Shown here: one piece after another, positions 1 to 6,368 of the stretch
Numbering within the stretch: position 1 is the stretch's first letter
Layout of the letters: each line of letters begins with the position of its first letter
NCBI GenBank assembly: GCA_028709565.1
Contig: JAQVWU010000088.1
Location: 1 to 9,245 of the forward strand
Source of the DNA: Eubacteriales bacterium
GTDB lineage: Bacteria > Bacillota > Clostridia > Oscillospirales > CAG-272
DNA length: 9,245 bases
Direction of reading: 5' to 3'
Position numbers and translations under genes: made by a program
Notes under the pieces: model-generated
The model's input: the letters and a program-made list of their open reading frames with translations, nothing else
Told to the model about the DNA's origin: nothing
Database searches by the model: none

Positions 1-1322
1 TATCCGATATTGGAATGCAGCCAGAGCGGCGGGCGTTCCCGGTAATCGGTCCCGTCTATGAGTATCGTGCCCGATGTGGGTTCAAAAAAGCGGCATACCA
101 GGTTGACAAGGGTGCTTTTGCCCGCCCCGGTCTCGCCCACAATGGCAACTCGGGTTCCGGCGGGAATCTTTAAATTAAAATGTTCCAGCACATATTCGTC
201 ACCGTCGGGGTACCGGAAGGATACGTCGGCAAATTCTATATCGCCGTATAAAGGCTCCCAGTTTTCGCGTTTCGGAGTAAATATGTCACCGTATTTTTCG
301 GTTACCTCCGCCGTATCGGTTACATCCGGTTTTGTCTCAAGCAGGGTTGTAAAGCGCTCTATATTTACGCCGATATTTACAAGGTCAGCTGTCACCCGGG
401 CAAAGCTGCGCAGATGGTCGCCCATTGCGATGGCATAGGTGATAAATACCGACAGCGTGCCGATTCTGAGGGCATCCTCCATTGCCACAGCGCCCCCGTA
501 CCACAGGACCAGCGCGATTGCGACAAAACAAAAAGCGCTGATAAGGCTTATAAACGCCGAATTATATTTTGCCGCGCCGATGGACGCCGCTCTCATTTCA
601 CCCGTGAGCGCGCCAAAGTTACCCGTCATTTTATCTTCGGCGGCAAGGGTTTTGGTTGTTTTGGCACCGGTAATGCCCTCGTTGAGACTGCCGGTAATGC
701 GTGAGTTCAGCTCGCGCACCCGGCTGTGGGCGGTAAACAGCCTTCTTTGGTAAAATATTGCCAGAATTATAATAAAAGGCAGCACGCACAGCACTATCAG
801 TGTCATCACCGTGTCCAGCAGCAGCATAAAGGCCACCGCTCCGACGAGATAAAAGGCCGAATATACCAGGTCCACTACAGTCCATGAGACCAGCATGCTG
901 ATCTTGGCGGTGTCGCTCATTAAACGCGCATGAATATACCCGACCGCGTGCGTATTGTAATAGGAAAAGGACAGCGTCTGCAGATGATTAAATCCCATCC
1001 GCCTTAAATCCCTCGCGGCGAAAACCTCGGACCTGATTGAGGCGCGCAGCCAGATAACGGTGGCAATGGTCTGTATCACCGCCGCCGCGGCATACAGCAG
1101 CGCAAAAACTCCCGCGCCGGTCAGCCTTTGCAAGGTAAAATACTCGTCGATAGCGTATTTAATAAACAATGGTAATATAAGATCGATAAAACAGGTCACA
1201 AGCAGAAAGAAAATCAAAAACATTACCCTGCTTATGTAATGCTTTAAATATGGATAAATCTTCGGCAGACCGAAAAATGGCAGCGACGTTTTTTTAGAAT
1301 CGCGGTTTTCCGTATTATTCAT
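1..1322 (-). CDS. Heterodimeric ABC exporter, second subunit (BmrD/TM288-like), C-terminus cut by window edge
   Basis: This is a half-size ABC exporter subunit: an N-terminal membrane domain followed by an ATPase domain, expected to pair with the neighbouring subunit to export drugs, lipids or peptides across the cytoplasmic membrane. I translated 440 residues from the ATG at 1322. Hydrophobic segments lie at about 33-54, 70-91, 145-168 and 172-190, with two more before about residue 300. The ATPase domain starts near 355 with an aromatic A-loop (FRYPDGDEYVL), and Walker A is GETGAGKST at 396-404. The Q-loop, signature, Walker B and H-loop lie beyond position 1, so I cannot check whether its Walker B is intact. 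The start lies 2 nt after the TAA of the upstream subunit. No good Shine-Dalgarno is visible (only a distant GGGG), so translational coupling is likely. Family assignment is firm; the substrate is unknown. Confidence 0.93.
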   Translation of the reverse strand, partial: MNNTENRDSKKTSLPFFGLPKIYPYLKHYISRVMFLIFFLLVTCFIDLILPLFIKYAIDEYFTLQRLTGAGVFALLYAAAAVIQTIATVIWLRASIRSEVFAARDLRRMGFNHLQTLSFSYYNTHAVGYIHARLMSDTAKISMLVSWTVVDLVYSAFYLVGAVAFMLLLDTVMTLIVLCVLPFIIILAIFYQRRLFTAHSRVRELNSRITGSLNEGITGAKTTKTLAAEDKMTGNFGALTGEMRAASIGAAKYNSAFISLISAFCFVAIALVLWYGGAVAMEDALRIGTLSVFITYAIAMGDHLRSFARVTADLVNIGVNIERFTTLLETKPDVTDTAEVTEKYGDIFTPKRENWEPLYGDIEFADVSFRYPDGDEYVLEHFNLKIPAGTRVAIVGETGAGKSTLVNLVCRFFEPTSGTILIDGTDYRERPPLWLHSNIG

Positions 1323-1324
1323 AA

Positions 1325-3139
1325 TTATCTGTTTACCCCGGCAGTCTGCTGTATTGCGTATATTTCGCGGTATAAACCGCACATTGCCATAAGTTCGGCA
1401 TGCGTGCCGAAACCGACCGCTTTTCCCCTGTCAAGGACCAGTATCCTGTCGGCATTTAAGACCGAGCTCACCCTGTGTGTTATTATTATAACGGTGGTAC
1501 CGTCAAGGGTCTCCCGCAGCGAACGGCGGATTTTGGCGTCGGTTTCGGTATCGACGGCTGACAGCGAATCATCGAATATAAATACCGGTGTCCGGCGTAT
1601 TACGGTGCGGGCTATGGCCACGCGCTGTCTCTGACCGCCGGAGAGGGTTACCCCCCGTTCACCGACCGGCGTATCATAACCCTGCGTGAGGTTGTCTATC
1701 GTTTCGCCGATGCAGGCAATATCCGCCGCCCGGCGCACCTCCGAATCATTCGATCTTTCGGATTCGTTTATTGCGATTGTAATGTTTTCACGCAGGGTGC
1801 GGGAAAAGAGATACGGTTCCTGCAGCACTATACCGATATTGCCGCGTATCTGCCGGCGTCCTATTTTATTAACCGGAACGCCGCCGATTGTTATTTCACC
1901 CGACTCGGTGTCGTAAAGACGGCAGAGCAGCGCGGCAACCGTAGATTTACCCGAACCCGTTCCGCCTATTATACCCAGGGTCTGTCCTCCGCGGGCGATA
2001 AAACTGACGCCGCTCAACGTCTCCTGAGCGCCTTTATTATAAGAAAAAGAGACATTGTCAAAGACTATATCCCCACTGAAATCGACGCCCTCCCCCTCCG
2101 CGGTGTCGGCATAATCTTCTGTCGGCTCATTTAAAATATATGCCAGACGGTCGATTGACACCCCCGCTTTGCTCATTTCGCTGATTATACGCCCCAGCGA
2201 ACGTATCGGCCAGGACAGCATTGCGGTATACGATATAAAGGCTATACAGTCGCCGGCCGTCACCGAACCGTCCGCGGAGAACTTAATACAAAACATCAAT
2301 ACGCATATCAGCTGCAGCGCGGCTGTCAGGTCGGATATTCCCCAGAACGCCCCGAGTATGCCGCCCAGACGGGCCCACATGCCGGTCAGCTTTACGTTGG
2401 CTGTTTCGAACTTATCCCGTTCAAAAGCTTCCCGTCCGAAAGCCCTCACGACACGCACACCGGTCAGATTCTCCTGCGCCACGGTCGACAAAACACCCTC
2501 CGCTTCATCGGCTTCTTTGAACTGAGATGAAATCCTGAAATGAAAATATACCGAATAAAATATAACCGCCGGTATGAATGCCAGTGAAACCGCCGCCACC
2601 CGGGCATCTATGGAAAACATCATGAACAGGGCTATTATCACGATAAAAAACACCCTGATCAATTCGATGAGCTGTACGGAGACAAAGTTGCGTACCGTCT
2701 CCACATCCGATGTGCAGCGCTGAATGATATCGCCCGTGTTGTTGTCGGAATGCCAGGCAAAGGGCAGTTTATTTATATGATTAAACAGCGCGTTGCGCAT
2801 ATTTTCCGTGTATAATTCCGAACCTTTTGAGTTATAAACCCGGGTGAGATAGGCAAACAATGCGGAAAAAAGCGCGGTTATAATCACGGCAGCGGACACA
2901 TAATAAAGGTGACCGCGCAGAAACTCGTTTCCGCCCAGACGGTCAATAAATGCAATAACGGTTGCCGGGAATGCCGTTTTATTACCGCCGATCAGAGTAT
3001 CCACCGTAAATCGTATAATCTGCGGTATAACGCTGTCAAGCAGCGAGACCAGCGCGGACGTTATTATTGCAAGTAAAAAACAACACGCGTTTCCCCGTAA
3101 AAACCTTACTATAAACGATATTCTTTCTTTATTTTTCAT
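1325..3139 (-). CDS. Heterodimeric ABC exporter, first subunit (BmrC/TM287-like) with degenerate Walker B
   Basis: This is a complete 604-residue half-transporter with a membrane domain then an ATPase domain. Counting from the ATG at 3139, membrane segments lie at about 17-34, 79-101, 157-199 (two helices) and 259-312 (two helices). ATPase motifs are Walker A GGTGSGKS at 392-399, Q-loop Gln440, signature LSGGQ at 499-503, Walker B FIFDD ending Asp523-Asp524, D-loop SAVD, and H-loop His555. The catalytic Glu that normally follows the Walker B Asp is Asp524. That substitution is known for one subunit of heterodimeric exporters such as BmrC and TM287, so this gene and the next one should form an asymmetric pair. 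The open frame extends upstream to 3301, but that would cross the promoter at 3201-3229, so I reject the longer start. GGA lies 7 nt before the ATG; a TTG at 3151, 4 nt after AGAAGGA, is an alternative start. Substrate unknown. Confidence 0.93.
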   Translation of the reverse strand: MKNKERISFIVRFLRGNACCFLLAIITSALVSLLDSVIPQIIRFTVDTLIGGNKTAFPATVIAFIDRLGGNEFLRGHLYYVSAAVIITALFSALFAYLTRVYNSKGSELYTENMRNALFNHINKLPFAWHSDNNTGDIIQRCTSDVETVRNFVSVQLIELIRVFFIVIIALFMMFSIDARVAAVSLAFIPAVIFYSVYFHFRISSQFKEADEAEGVLSTVAQENLTGVRVVRAFGREAFERDKFETANVKLTGMWARLGGILGAFWGISDLTAALQLICVLMFCIKFSADGSVTAGDCIAFISYTAMLSWPIRSLGRIISEMSKAGVSIDRLAYILNEPTEDYADTAEGEGVDFSGDIVFDNVSFSYNKGAQETLSGVSFIARGGQTLGIIGGTGSGKSTVAALLCRLYDTESGEITIGGVPVNKIGRRQIRGNIGIVLQEPYLFSRTLRENITIAINESERSNDSEVRRAADIACIGETIDNLTQGYDTPVGERGVTLSGGQRQRVAIARTVIRRTPVFIFDDSLSAVDTETDAKIRRSLRETLDGTTVIIITHRVSSVLNADRILVLDRGKAVGFGTHAELMAMCGLYREIYAIQQTAGVNR

Positions 3140-3155
3140 GTTTTTATCCAATTCG

Positions 3156-3162
3156 TCCTTCT
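3156..3162 (-). promoter_or_regulatory. Shine-Dalgarno-like AGAAGGA bearing on the exporter start
   Basis: AGAAGGA on the minus strand is the strongest ribosome-binding match in the exporter leader. It lies 16 nt before the ATG at 3139, which is far, and only 4 nt before an in-frame TTG at 3151, which is close. The start is therefore ambiguous by four codons. I keep the ATG because a weaker GGA sits 7 nt before it. Confidence 0.5.
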
Positions 3163-3200
3163 TATATGAACTCACGGAAACCGTAACCGCAATGCATATG

Positions 3201-3229
3201 ATTATACTGAATTCAATATATTTTGTCAA
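3201..3229 (-). promoter_or_regulatory. Consensus sigma-A promoter of the ABC exporter operon
   Basis: On the minus strand TTGACA (3229-3224) and TATAAT (3206-3201) are separated by exactly 17 bp, a perfect match to the vegetative consensus. The AT-rich sequence upstream resembles an UP element. Transcription should begin near 3194, giving a leader of about 55 nt. A perfect consensus suggests that a repressor sets expression, which fits the palindrome lying across this promoter. Confidence 0.85.
3203..3220. promoter_or_regulatory. Candidate operator: 18-bp near-palindrome over the exporter promoter
   Basis: TATACTGAATTCAATATA is an inverted repeat with 8 of 9 pairs matching (only the C/A pair fails) around a perfect TGAATTCA core. 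It covers the first four bases of the -10 element and most of the spacer of the exporter promoter, so a bound dimer would block RNA polymerase. Length and symmetry suit a winged-helix dimer such as the MarR protein encoded at 5116-5604. The assignment to that regulator is inference. Confidence 0.5.
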
Positions 3230-3244
3230 TATAAATTTTATGCT

Positions 3245-3254
3245 GTACCGGTAC
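3245..3254. repeat. 10-bp perfect palindrome GTACCGGTAC between the divergent promoters
   Basis: GTACCGGTAC is a perfect palindrome located between the two -35 elements. It is followed by two direct copies of CCGTAAT with a 9-bp period (3254-3260 and 3263-3269). It could be a binding site for a second regulator, but it is short and could occur by chance. Confidence 0.3.
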
Positions 3255-3270
3255 CGTAATGTCCGTAATT

Positions 3271-3291
3271 CTATAATAATAATAAATATAG
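3271..3291. repeat. AT-rich imperfect inverted repeat just upstream of the plus-strand -35
   Basis: A 21-bp sequence beginning CTATA and ending TATAG pairs at 8 of 10 positions around a central base and ends 3 bp before the -35 of the acyl-CoA synthetase promoter. Because it is almost pure A and T, it may be only an UP element. It does not share the TGAATTCA core of the site at 3203-3220. Confidence 0.3.
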
Positions 3292-3294
3292 ATA

Positions 3295-3323
3295 TTGACA
3301 ACCGGATGCTGATATAATATAAT
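3295..3323 (+). promoter_or_regulatory. Consensus sigma-A promoter of the acyl-CoA synthetase-MarR operon
   Basis: TTGACA (3295-3300) and TATAAT (3318-3323) are exactly 17 bp apart, again a perfect vegetative consensus. A second, overlapping TATAAT starts at 3313 but its spacing is too short. Transcription should start near 3330, giving a leader of about 35 nt before the ATG at 3365. The -35 lies 65 bp from the -35 of the divergent exporter promoter. Confidence 0.85.
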
Positions 3324-3364
3324 AGTTTAGGATTAAAACATTTCTATAACAAAAGGAGTTTTAC

Positions 3365-5110
3365 ATGGCAGACATTAAAAATGTTTATACAAAAACCGGA
3401 GATATGACGGCTGCAAATATTATAGATATTATAAAGCAACCCGCCGCGTTATTCCCCGACAAGGCATGTTTCAGATACAGACGCGGTGACGCCGAGTATC
3501 AGGCTACCTTTGTCGAATTCCTCGGTCTGGTTGAAGCCTTTACAGCAGCCCTGAATGGCCTGGGCCTGTCCGGGAAACATATTGCCATATTAAGTGAAAA
3601 GAGTGTTGAGTGGATTTCGGCATATTTTGCAATAATCAACGCCGGCGGTGTTGCCGTACCCCTTGACTATGACATAAAACGCGAACAACTCGCCGGTTTC
3701 ATGGATTTTGCCGATTGTGAAGGCATTATATATTCTGAAAAATATGTTACAGCGGTTGAGGAAAGCCGCGGTAACATGCCGGACGTGAAGTCTTATATAA
3801 AAATCGAAAACGCTCTCCTGCCGGACGCCGGTATGCCCTCCGCTGCCATTGACAAAACCGGCGGCATGTTCACCTACCGTGACATTGTCGCATTCGGCTA
3901 TGAGCTGATTGCGTCCGGGTCCGCCGCCGCCGTTGCTGCGGATCCGGATAAAATGTGCGCGCTTATATTCACCTCCGGCACCACAGGCACAAGCAAAGGG
4001 GTAATGCTCAGTCAGCGCAATATTACCTTTGACATAAATCAGTCGGCGAAACTGGTGGATCTGTCAACCGAGGATGTGCTCGTCTCGGTGCTTCCGATTT
4101 TTCATACCTATGAAATGACGGCGGGTATCCTGCTGCCCATGCTTTACGGAGCTACAATCTGCATCAATGACAGCATTGCCAACGCTCTTCGTGATTTCAA
4201 ACATTATAAGCCCACAATGCTTGCATTGGTTCCGCTATTCGTTTCGACAATTTATAAACGCATAATGGATACCGCGGCAAAAAAAGGGTCGGCCAAAAGT
4301 CTTGCAGTCGCCATACAAATAAGCAAATACGCGCGGTTTATCGGTTTGGACTTAAGAAAGCGCCTGTTCGATGAAATTCAATCAGCCCTCGGCGGCAGGT
4401 TAAGAACCATTGTCTGCGGCGGCGCCGCGATGAATCCCGAGCTTGTGATGTGGTTTGACGCGGTGGGCATACAGCTCAAACAGGGATACGGCATTACCGA
4501 ATGCTCGCCTATAATATCTGTTGTGCCTTACGACGTCGTGCGTCCGGCTTCCTGCGGAAAACCGATTGAAGGGTCACAGGTTTTCATCGACCGGGAAGAT
4601 CCATCCGATGAAGCGGGTGAAATTGTGTTTAAGGGCGATAATGTAATGCTTGGCTATTATAAAAACCCACAGGCGACAGAGGAAGTTAAAACGCGCCGCG
4701 GATGGTTTTATACCGGAGACTGCGGCTATATGGATAAAGACGGTTATCTCTATATCACCGGCAGGCGGAAAAATGTCATAGTATTGAACAGCGGCAAGAA
4801 TGTTTTCCCGGAGGAAATCGAAGAATATTTGGAGAATATACCCTTTATACGCGAATGTATGGTGTTGGGCAGGGTTTCCGGTGATAATACAATCAAGCTG
4901 ACCGCCGTAATTTATCCCGATTATGAAAAGGCGTCGGAAAACAACCTGTTATCCGACGAAGCCATTCAGGCTTATTTCAAAGAACAGATTATAGCGCTCA
5001 ACAAAACGCTGGTCGTCTATAAACAGATACGCAATGTTGAAATAAGAAAAACACCGTTTCTGAAGACAACAACGCAAAAAATCCAGCGGCACAGAGTGGA
5101 TGAGGAATAA
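3365..5110 (+). CDS. AMP-forming long-chain acyl-CoA synthetase (fatty acid-CoA ligase)
   Basis: This adenylate-forming enzyme of 581 residues should activate a carboxylic acid, most likely a fatty acid, with ATP to an acyl-adenylate and then an acyl thioester. The sequence shows the P-loop TSGTTGTSKG at 203-212, the YGITE motif at 375-379, TGD at 450-452, the hinge GRRKN at 466-470, and the GKNVFP segment at 477-482. The C-terminal catalytic lysine is probably Lys572 in KTTTQKIQR; the Gly that normally precedes it is Gln571 here. Overall layout resembles the COG1022 long-chain ligases of Firmicutes. AAGGAG (3353-3358) lies 6 nt before the ATG, so the start is firm. It is followed after 5 nt by a MarR regulator and is divergent from an ABC exporter. 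Chain length and acceptor (CoA or an acyl carrier protein) cannot be read from the sequence. Confidence 0.92.
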   Translation: MADIKNVYTKTGDMTAANIIDIIKQPAALFPDKACFRYRRGDAEYQATFVEFLGLVEAFTAALNGLGLSGKHIAILSEKSVEWISAYFAIINAGGVAVPLDYDIKREQLAGFMDFADCEGIIYSEKYVTAVEESRGNMPDVKSYIKIENALLPDAGMPSAAIDKTGGMFTYRDIVAFGYELIASGSAAAVAADPDKMCALIFTSGTTGTSKGVMLSQRNITFDINQSAKLVDLSTEDVLVSVLPIFHTYEMTAGILLPMLYGATICINDSIANALRDFKHYKPTMLALVPLFVSTIYKRIMDTAAKKGSAKSLAVAIQISKYARFIGLDLRKRLFDEIQSALGGRLRTIVCGGAAMNPELVMWFDAVGIQLKQGYGITECSPIISVVPYDVVRPASCGKPIEGSQVFIDREDPSDEAGEIVFKGDNVMLGYYKNPQATEEVKTRRGWFYTGDCGYMDKDGYLYITGRRKNVIVLNSGKNVFPEEIEEYLENIPFIRECMVLGRVSGDNTIKLTAVIYPDYEKASENNLLSDEAIQAYFKEQIIALNKTLVVYKQIRNVEIRKTPFLKTTTQKIQRHRVDEE

Positions 5111-5115
5111 TCTCC

Positions 5116-5604
5116 ATGAACAGCAGAGAGATACTCAACGACTTTTTCATCAGGATATATAACCGTATTCTGACAATAGAAGAAGCCGCTGTATCCGGTT
5201 ACGGCAGCGGTGACTTATCGGTCAGCGAACTGCATATAATAGAAGCGGTCGGCAGACAGGTAAAGGAAAACGACAACACCATGTCGGCTGTTGCGCGGCG
5301 CTTGTCGGTCAGCGCCGGAGCCCTGTCGGTTGCCGTGAGAACGCTGGTAAAAAAGAAATACCTTTTCCGGGAAACAACAGACCTTGACAGGCGCAAGGTC
5401 TTTGTTTTTCTTACCGAAAAAGGCAGGGAAGCGGAGCGATATCACAGAGATTTTCATACTGATATGATTGACGGTATTACCGGGTCAATGTCCGAACCCG
5501 AACTTGAAACGCTCACACGCTCTCTTGTCTGCCTCGGAAATTTCTTTGAAACATCGTCCGAAAAAAAACGAAAAGAACACGGAAAAAACATCCGGATAAA
5601 ATAA
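5116..5604 (+). CDS. MarR-family transcriptional regulator
   Basis: This is a 162-residue winged helix-turn-helix protein, expected to bind palindromic DNA as a dimer and release it on binding a small ligand. A helical N-terminus (about 1-50) precedes the DNA-binding domain: MSAVARRLSVSAGALSVAVRTL at about 56-77 forms the helix-turn-helix, and TDLDRRKVFVFLTEKG at about 88-103 is the wing, with the hallmark Asp91-Arg92-Arg93-Lys94. The last 20 residues are highly basic and probably form a tail. GAGGA (5102-5106), within the last codons of the ligase gene, lies 9 nt before the ATG, so the two genes are probably translationally coupled. Its place beside an acyl-CoA synthetase suggests a fatty acid or acyl-CoA ligand, as in FabT-type MarR proteins; this is inference. 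Likely targets are the divergent promoters at 3201-3323, including autoregulation. Confidence 0.9.
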   Translation: MNSREILNDFFIRIYNRILTIEEAAVSGYGSGDLSVSELHIIEAVGRQVKENDNTMSAVARRLSVSAGALSVAVRTLVKKKYLFRETTDLDRRKVFVFLTEKGREAERYHRDFHTDMIDGITGSMSEPELETLTRSLVCLGNFFETSSEKKRKEHGKNIRIK

Positions 5605-5606
5605 AA

Positions 5607-5629
5607 AAACCGGCAGGAGACGCCGGTTT
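5607..5629. terminator. Bidirectional intrinsic terminator between convergent genes
   Basis: AAACCGGC (5607-5614) pairs perfectly with GCCGGTTT (5622-5629) around a 7-nt loop. On the minus strand the stem runs into a seven-T tract followed by ATTTTAT, a strong terminator for the NimA-like gene. On the plus strand the following TTGGGTTGTTATT is a weaker tract for the MarR operon. The minus-strand T tract overlaps the MarR stop codon (5602-5604). Confidence 0.85.
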
Positions 5630-5646
5630 GGGTTGTTATTAATAAG

Positions 5647-6111
5647 TCAGCATTTTTTACCGCTTATAGTGTTTACGGTGATTTTGAAGACTGTCAGATT
5701 ATCCGCGGGGATTTCGCCCGGGCAGAAGCTTTTACCCGTTTGATGTTTCAAAATCAGACTCAGCGCCCTTTGCTTTTCACCGGTGTCGGTGATAAAAGCG
5801 GCGATCCCCTCTCCGATTACACTTTGATACCGATAGCCGTAACCGCAGGCGCTCTCACCCTCAATGAGCCGGTGCCCGCAGTCGGCTTCAAAACATACGA
5901 TATTGTTTTTCCTCAGTATATCAATCTTTTTACCCTCAGCAGCGCTGTGAAAAAACAGGGTCAGTTTATTATTCGCGGCCTCGTAACCGAAATTCATCGG
6001 TATTATATACGGTATGCCGTTGTCAGCCATTGCAATCCGACAAACCGCGCACCGGCTGATTATCTTAATAATCTCCGTATAGTCGTTAATCTCATGGTCT
6101 TTTCTGCGCAT
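5647..6111 (-). CDS. NimA-like FMN-binding protein (pyridoxamine 5'-phosphate oxidase-like fold)
   Basis: This 154-residue protein belongs to the pyridoxamine phosphate oxidase-like split-barrel superfamily, in the NimA-related group (COG3467). Seen in the sequence: a short N-terminal helix, then the strand pattern CAVCRIAMADNGIPYIIPMNFGY at about 21-43, LTLFFHSAAEGKKIDIL at about 50-66 (the typical flavin-phosphate segment with His55 and Lys61-Lys62), and YRYQSVIGEG at about 93-102. Such proteins bind FMN or related cofactors, and some reduce 5-nitroimidazoles. Membership does not prove resistance, and many homologues are uncharacterised. GAGG lies 5 nt before the ATG at 6111. The gene follows a tRNA-Gly terminator on the same strand. 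I see no convincing -35 for its own promoter, so it may depend on read-through or a weak promoter around 6112-6135. Length is typical for the family. Confidence 0.85.
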   Translation of the reverse strand: MRRKDHEINDYTEIIKIISRCAVCRIAMADNGIPYIIPMNFGYEAANNKLTLFFHSAAEGKKIDILRKNNIVCFEADCGHRLIEGESACGYGYRYQSVIGEGIAAFITDTGEKQRALSLILKHQTGKSFCPGEIPADNLTVFKITVNTISGKKC

Positions 6112-6139
6112 ACTGACCTCATGATAATATAATTACGAA

Positions 6140-6174
6140 AAACAAGCCGCGTTTGCTTCAGACGCGGCTTGTTT
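6140..6174 (-). terminator. Intrinsic terminator downstream of tRNA-Gly
   Basis: A 13-bp perfect stem (6140-6152 with 6162-6174), rich in GC (CAAGCCGCG), encloses a 9-nt loop, and on the minus strand is followed by further T residues. It starts 3 nt after the encoded CCA of the tRNA, so it should end the tRNA transcript. It lies 29 bp upstream of the NimA-like start codon and would limit cotranscription. Confidence 0.85.
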
Positions 6175-6177
6175 CTT

Positions 6178-6251
<74 letters not shown>

Positions 6252-6368
6252 CAATCAACTGATAATATAATAACATAAAAAATCGGTTTTGTCAATATAT
6301 ATCGCCGAATAAATAATCCGCCCGGACTTTTTGAGCATGGCATTCACGGTAAAATGTTTTTTGCAAAG
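6252..6368. other. Intergenic gap between UPF0371 stop and tRNA-Gly
   Basis: Apart from the tRNA promoter this 117-bp gap shows no gene. I looked for a terminator of the UPF0371 gene and found only TCCGGGCGGA, whose loop would be 2 nt, so no credible hairpin is present. UPF0371 transcripts may run into the tRNA. Confidence 0.6.
6267..6295 (-). promoter_or_regulatory. Promoter of tRNA-Gly
   Basis: TTGACA (6295-6290) and TATTAT (6272-6267) on the minus strand are 17 bp apart. Transcription should begin near 6260, about 9 nt before the mature tRNA 5' end. The -35 is perfect and the -10 differs at one position. Confidence 0.8.

Noticed and set aside
58..753. Three overlapping plus-strand open frames (58-438, 414-704, 439-753)
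   Set aside because: They are antisense to the partial ABC subunit, which reads continuously through this region with TM segments and Walker A.
631..885. Open frame of 84 codons on the minus strand inside the left ABC gene
   Set aside because: It overlaps the membrane domain of the ABC subunit in another frame, has a low-complexity translation and no ribosome-binding site. The ABC frame has clear family motifs through this stretch.
3302..3309. CCGGATGC in the ligase promoter spacer, inverse of GCATCCGG in the EF-G-like promoter (8088-8095)
   Set aside because: An 8-base match between two unrelated promoters, also partly echoed near 5589 and 8005, is too short to claim a shared operator.
5740..6132. 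Plus-strand open frame of 130 codons
   Set aside because: It is antisense to the NimA-like gene, which has recognisable family motifs; no ribosome-binding site was seen.
6304..6332. Terminator for UPF0371 near TCCGGGCGGA
   Set aside because: The stem would be 4 bp with a 2-nt loop, which is not a stable terminator hairpin, although some T-rich sequence follows.
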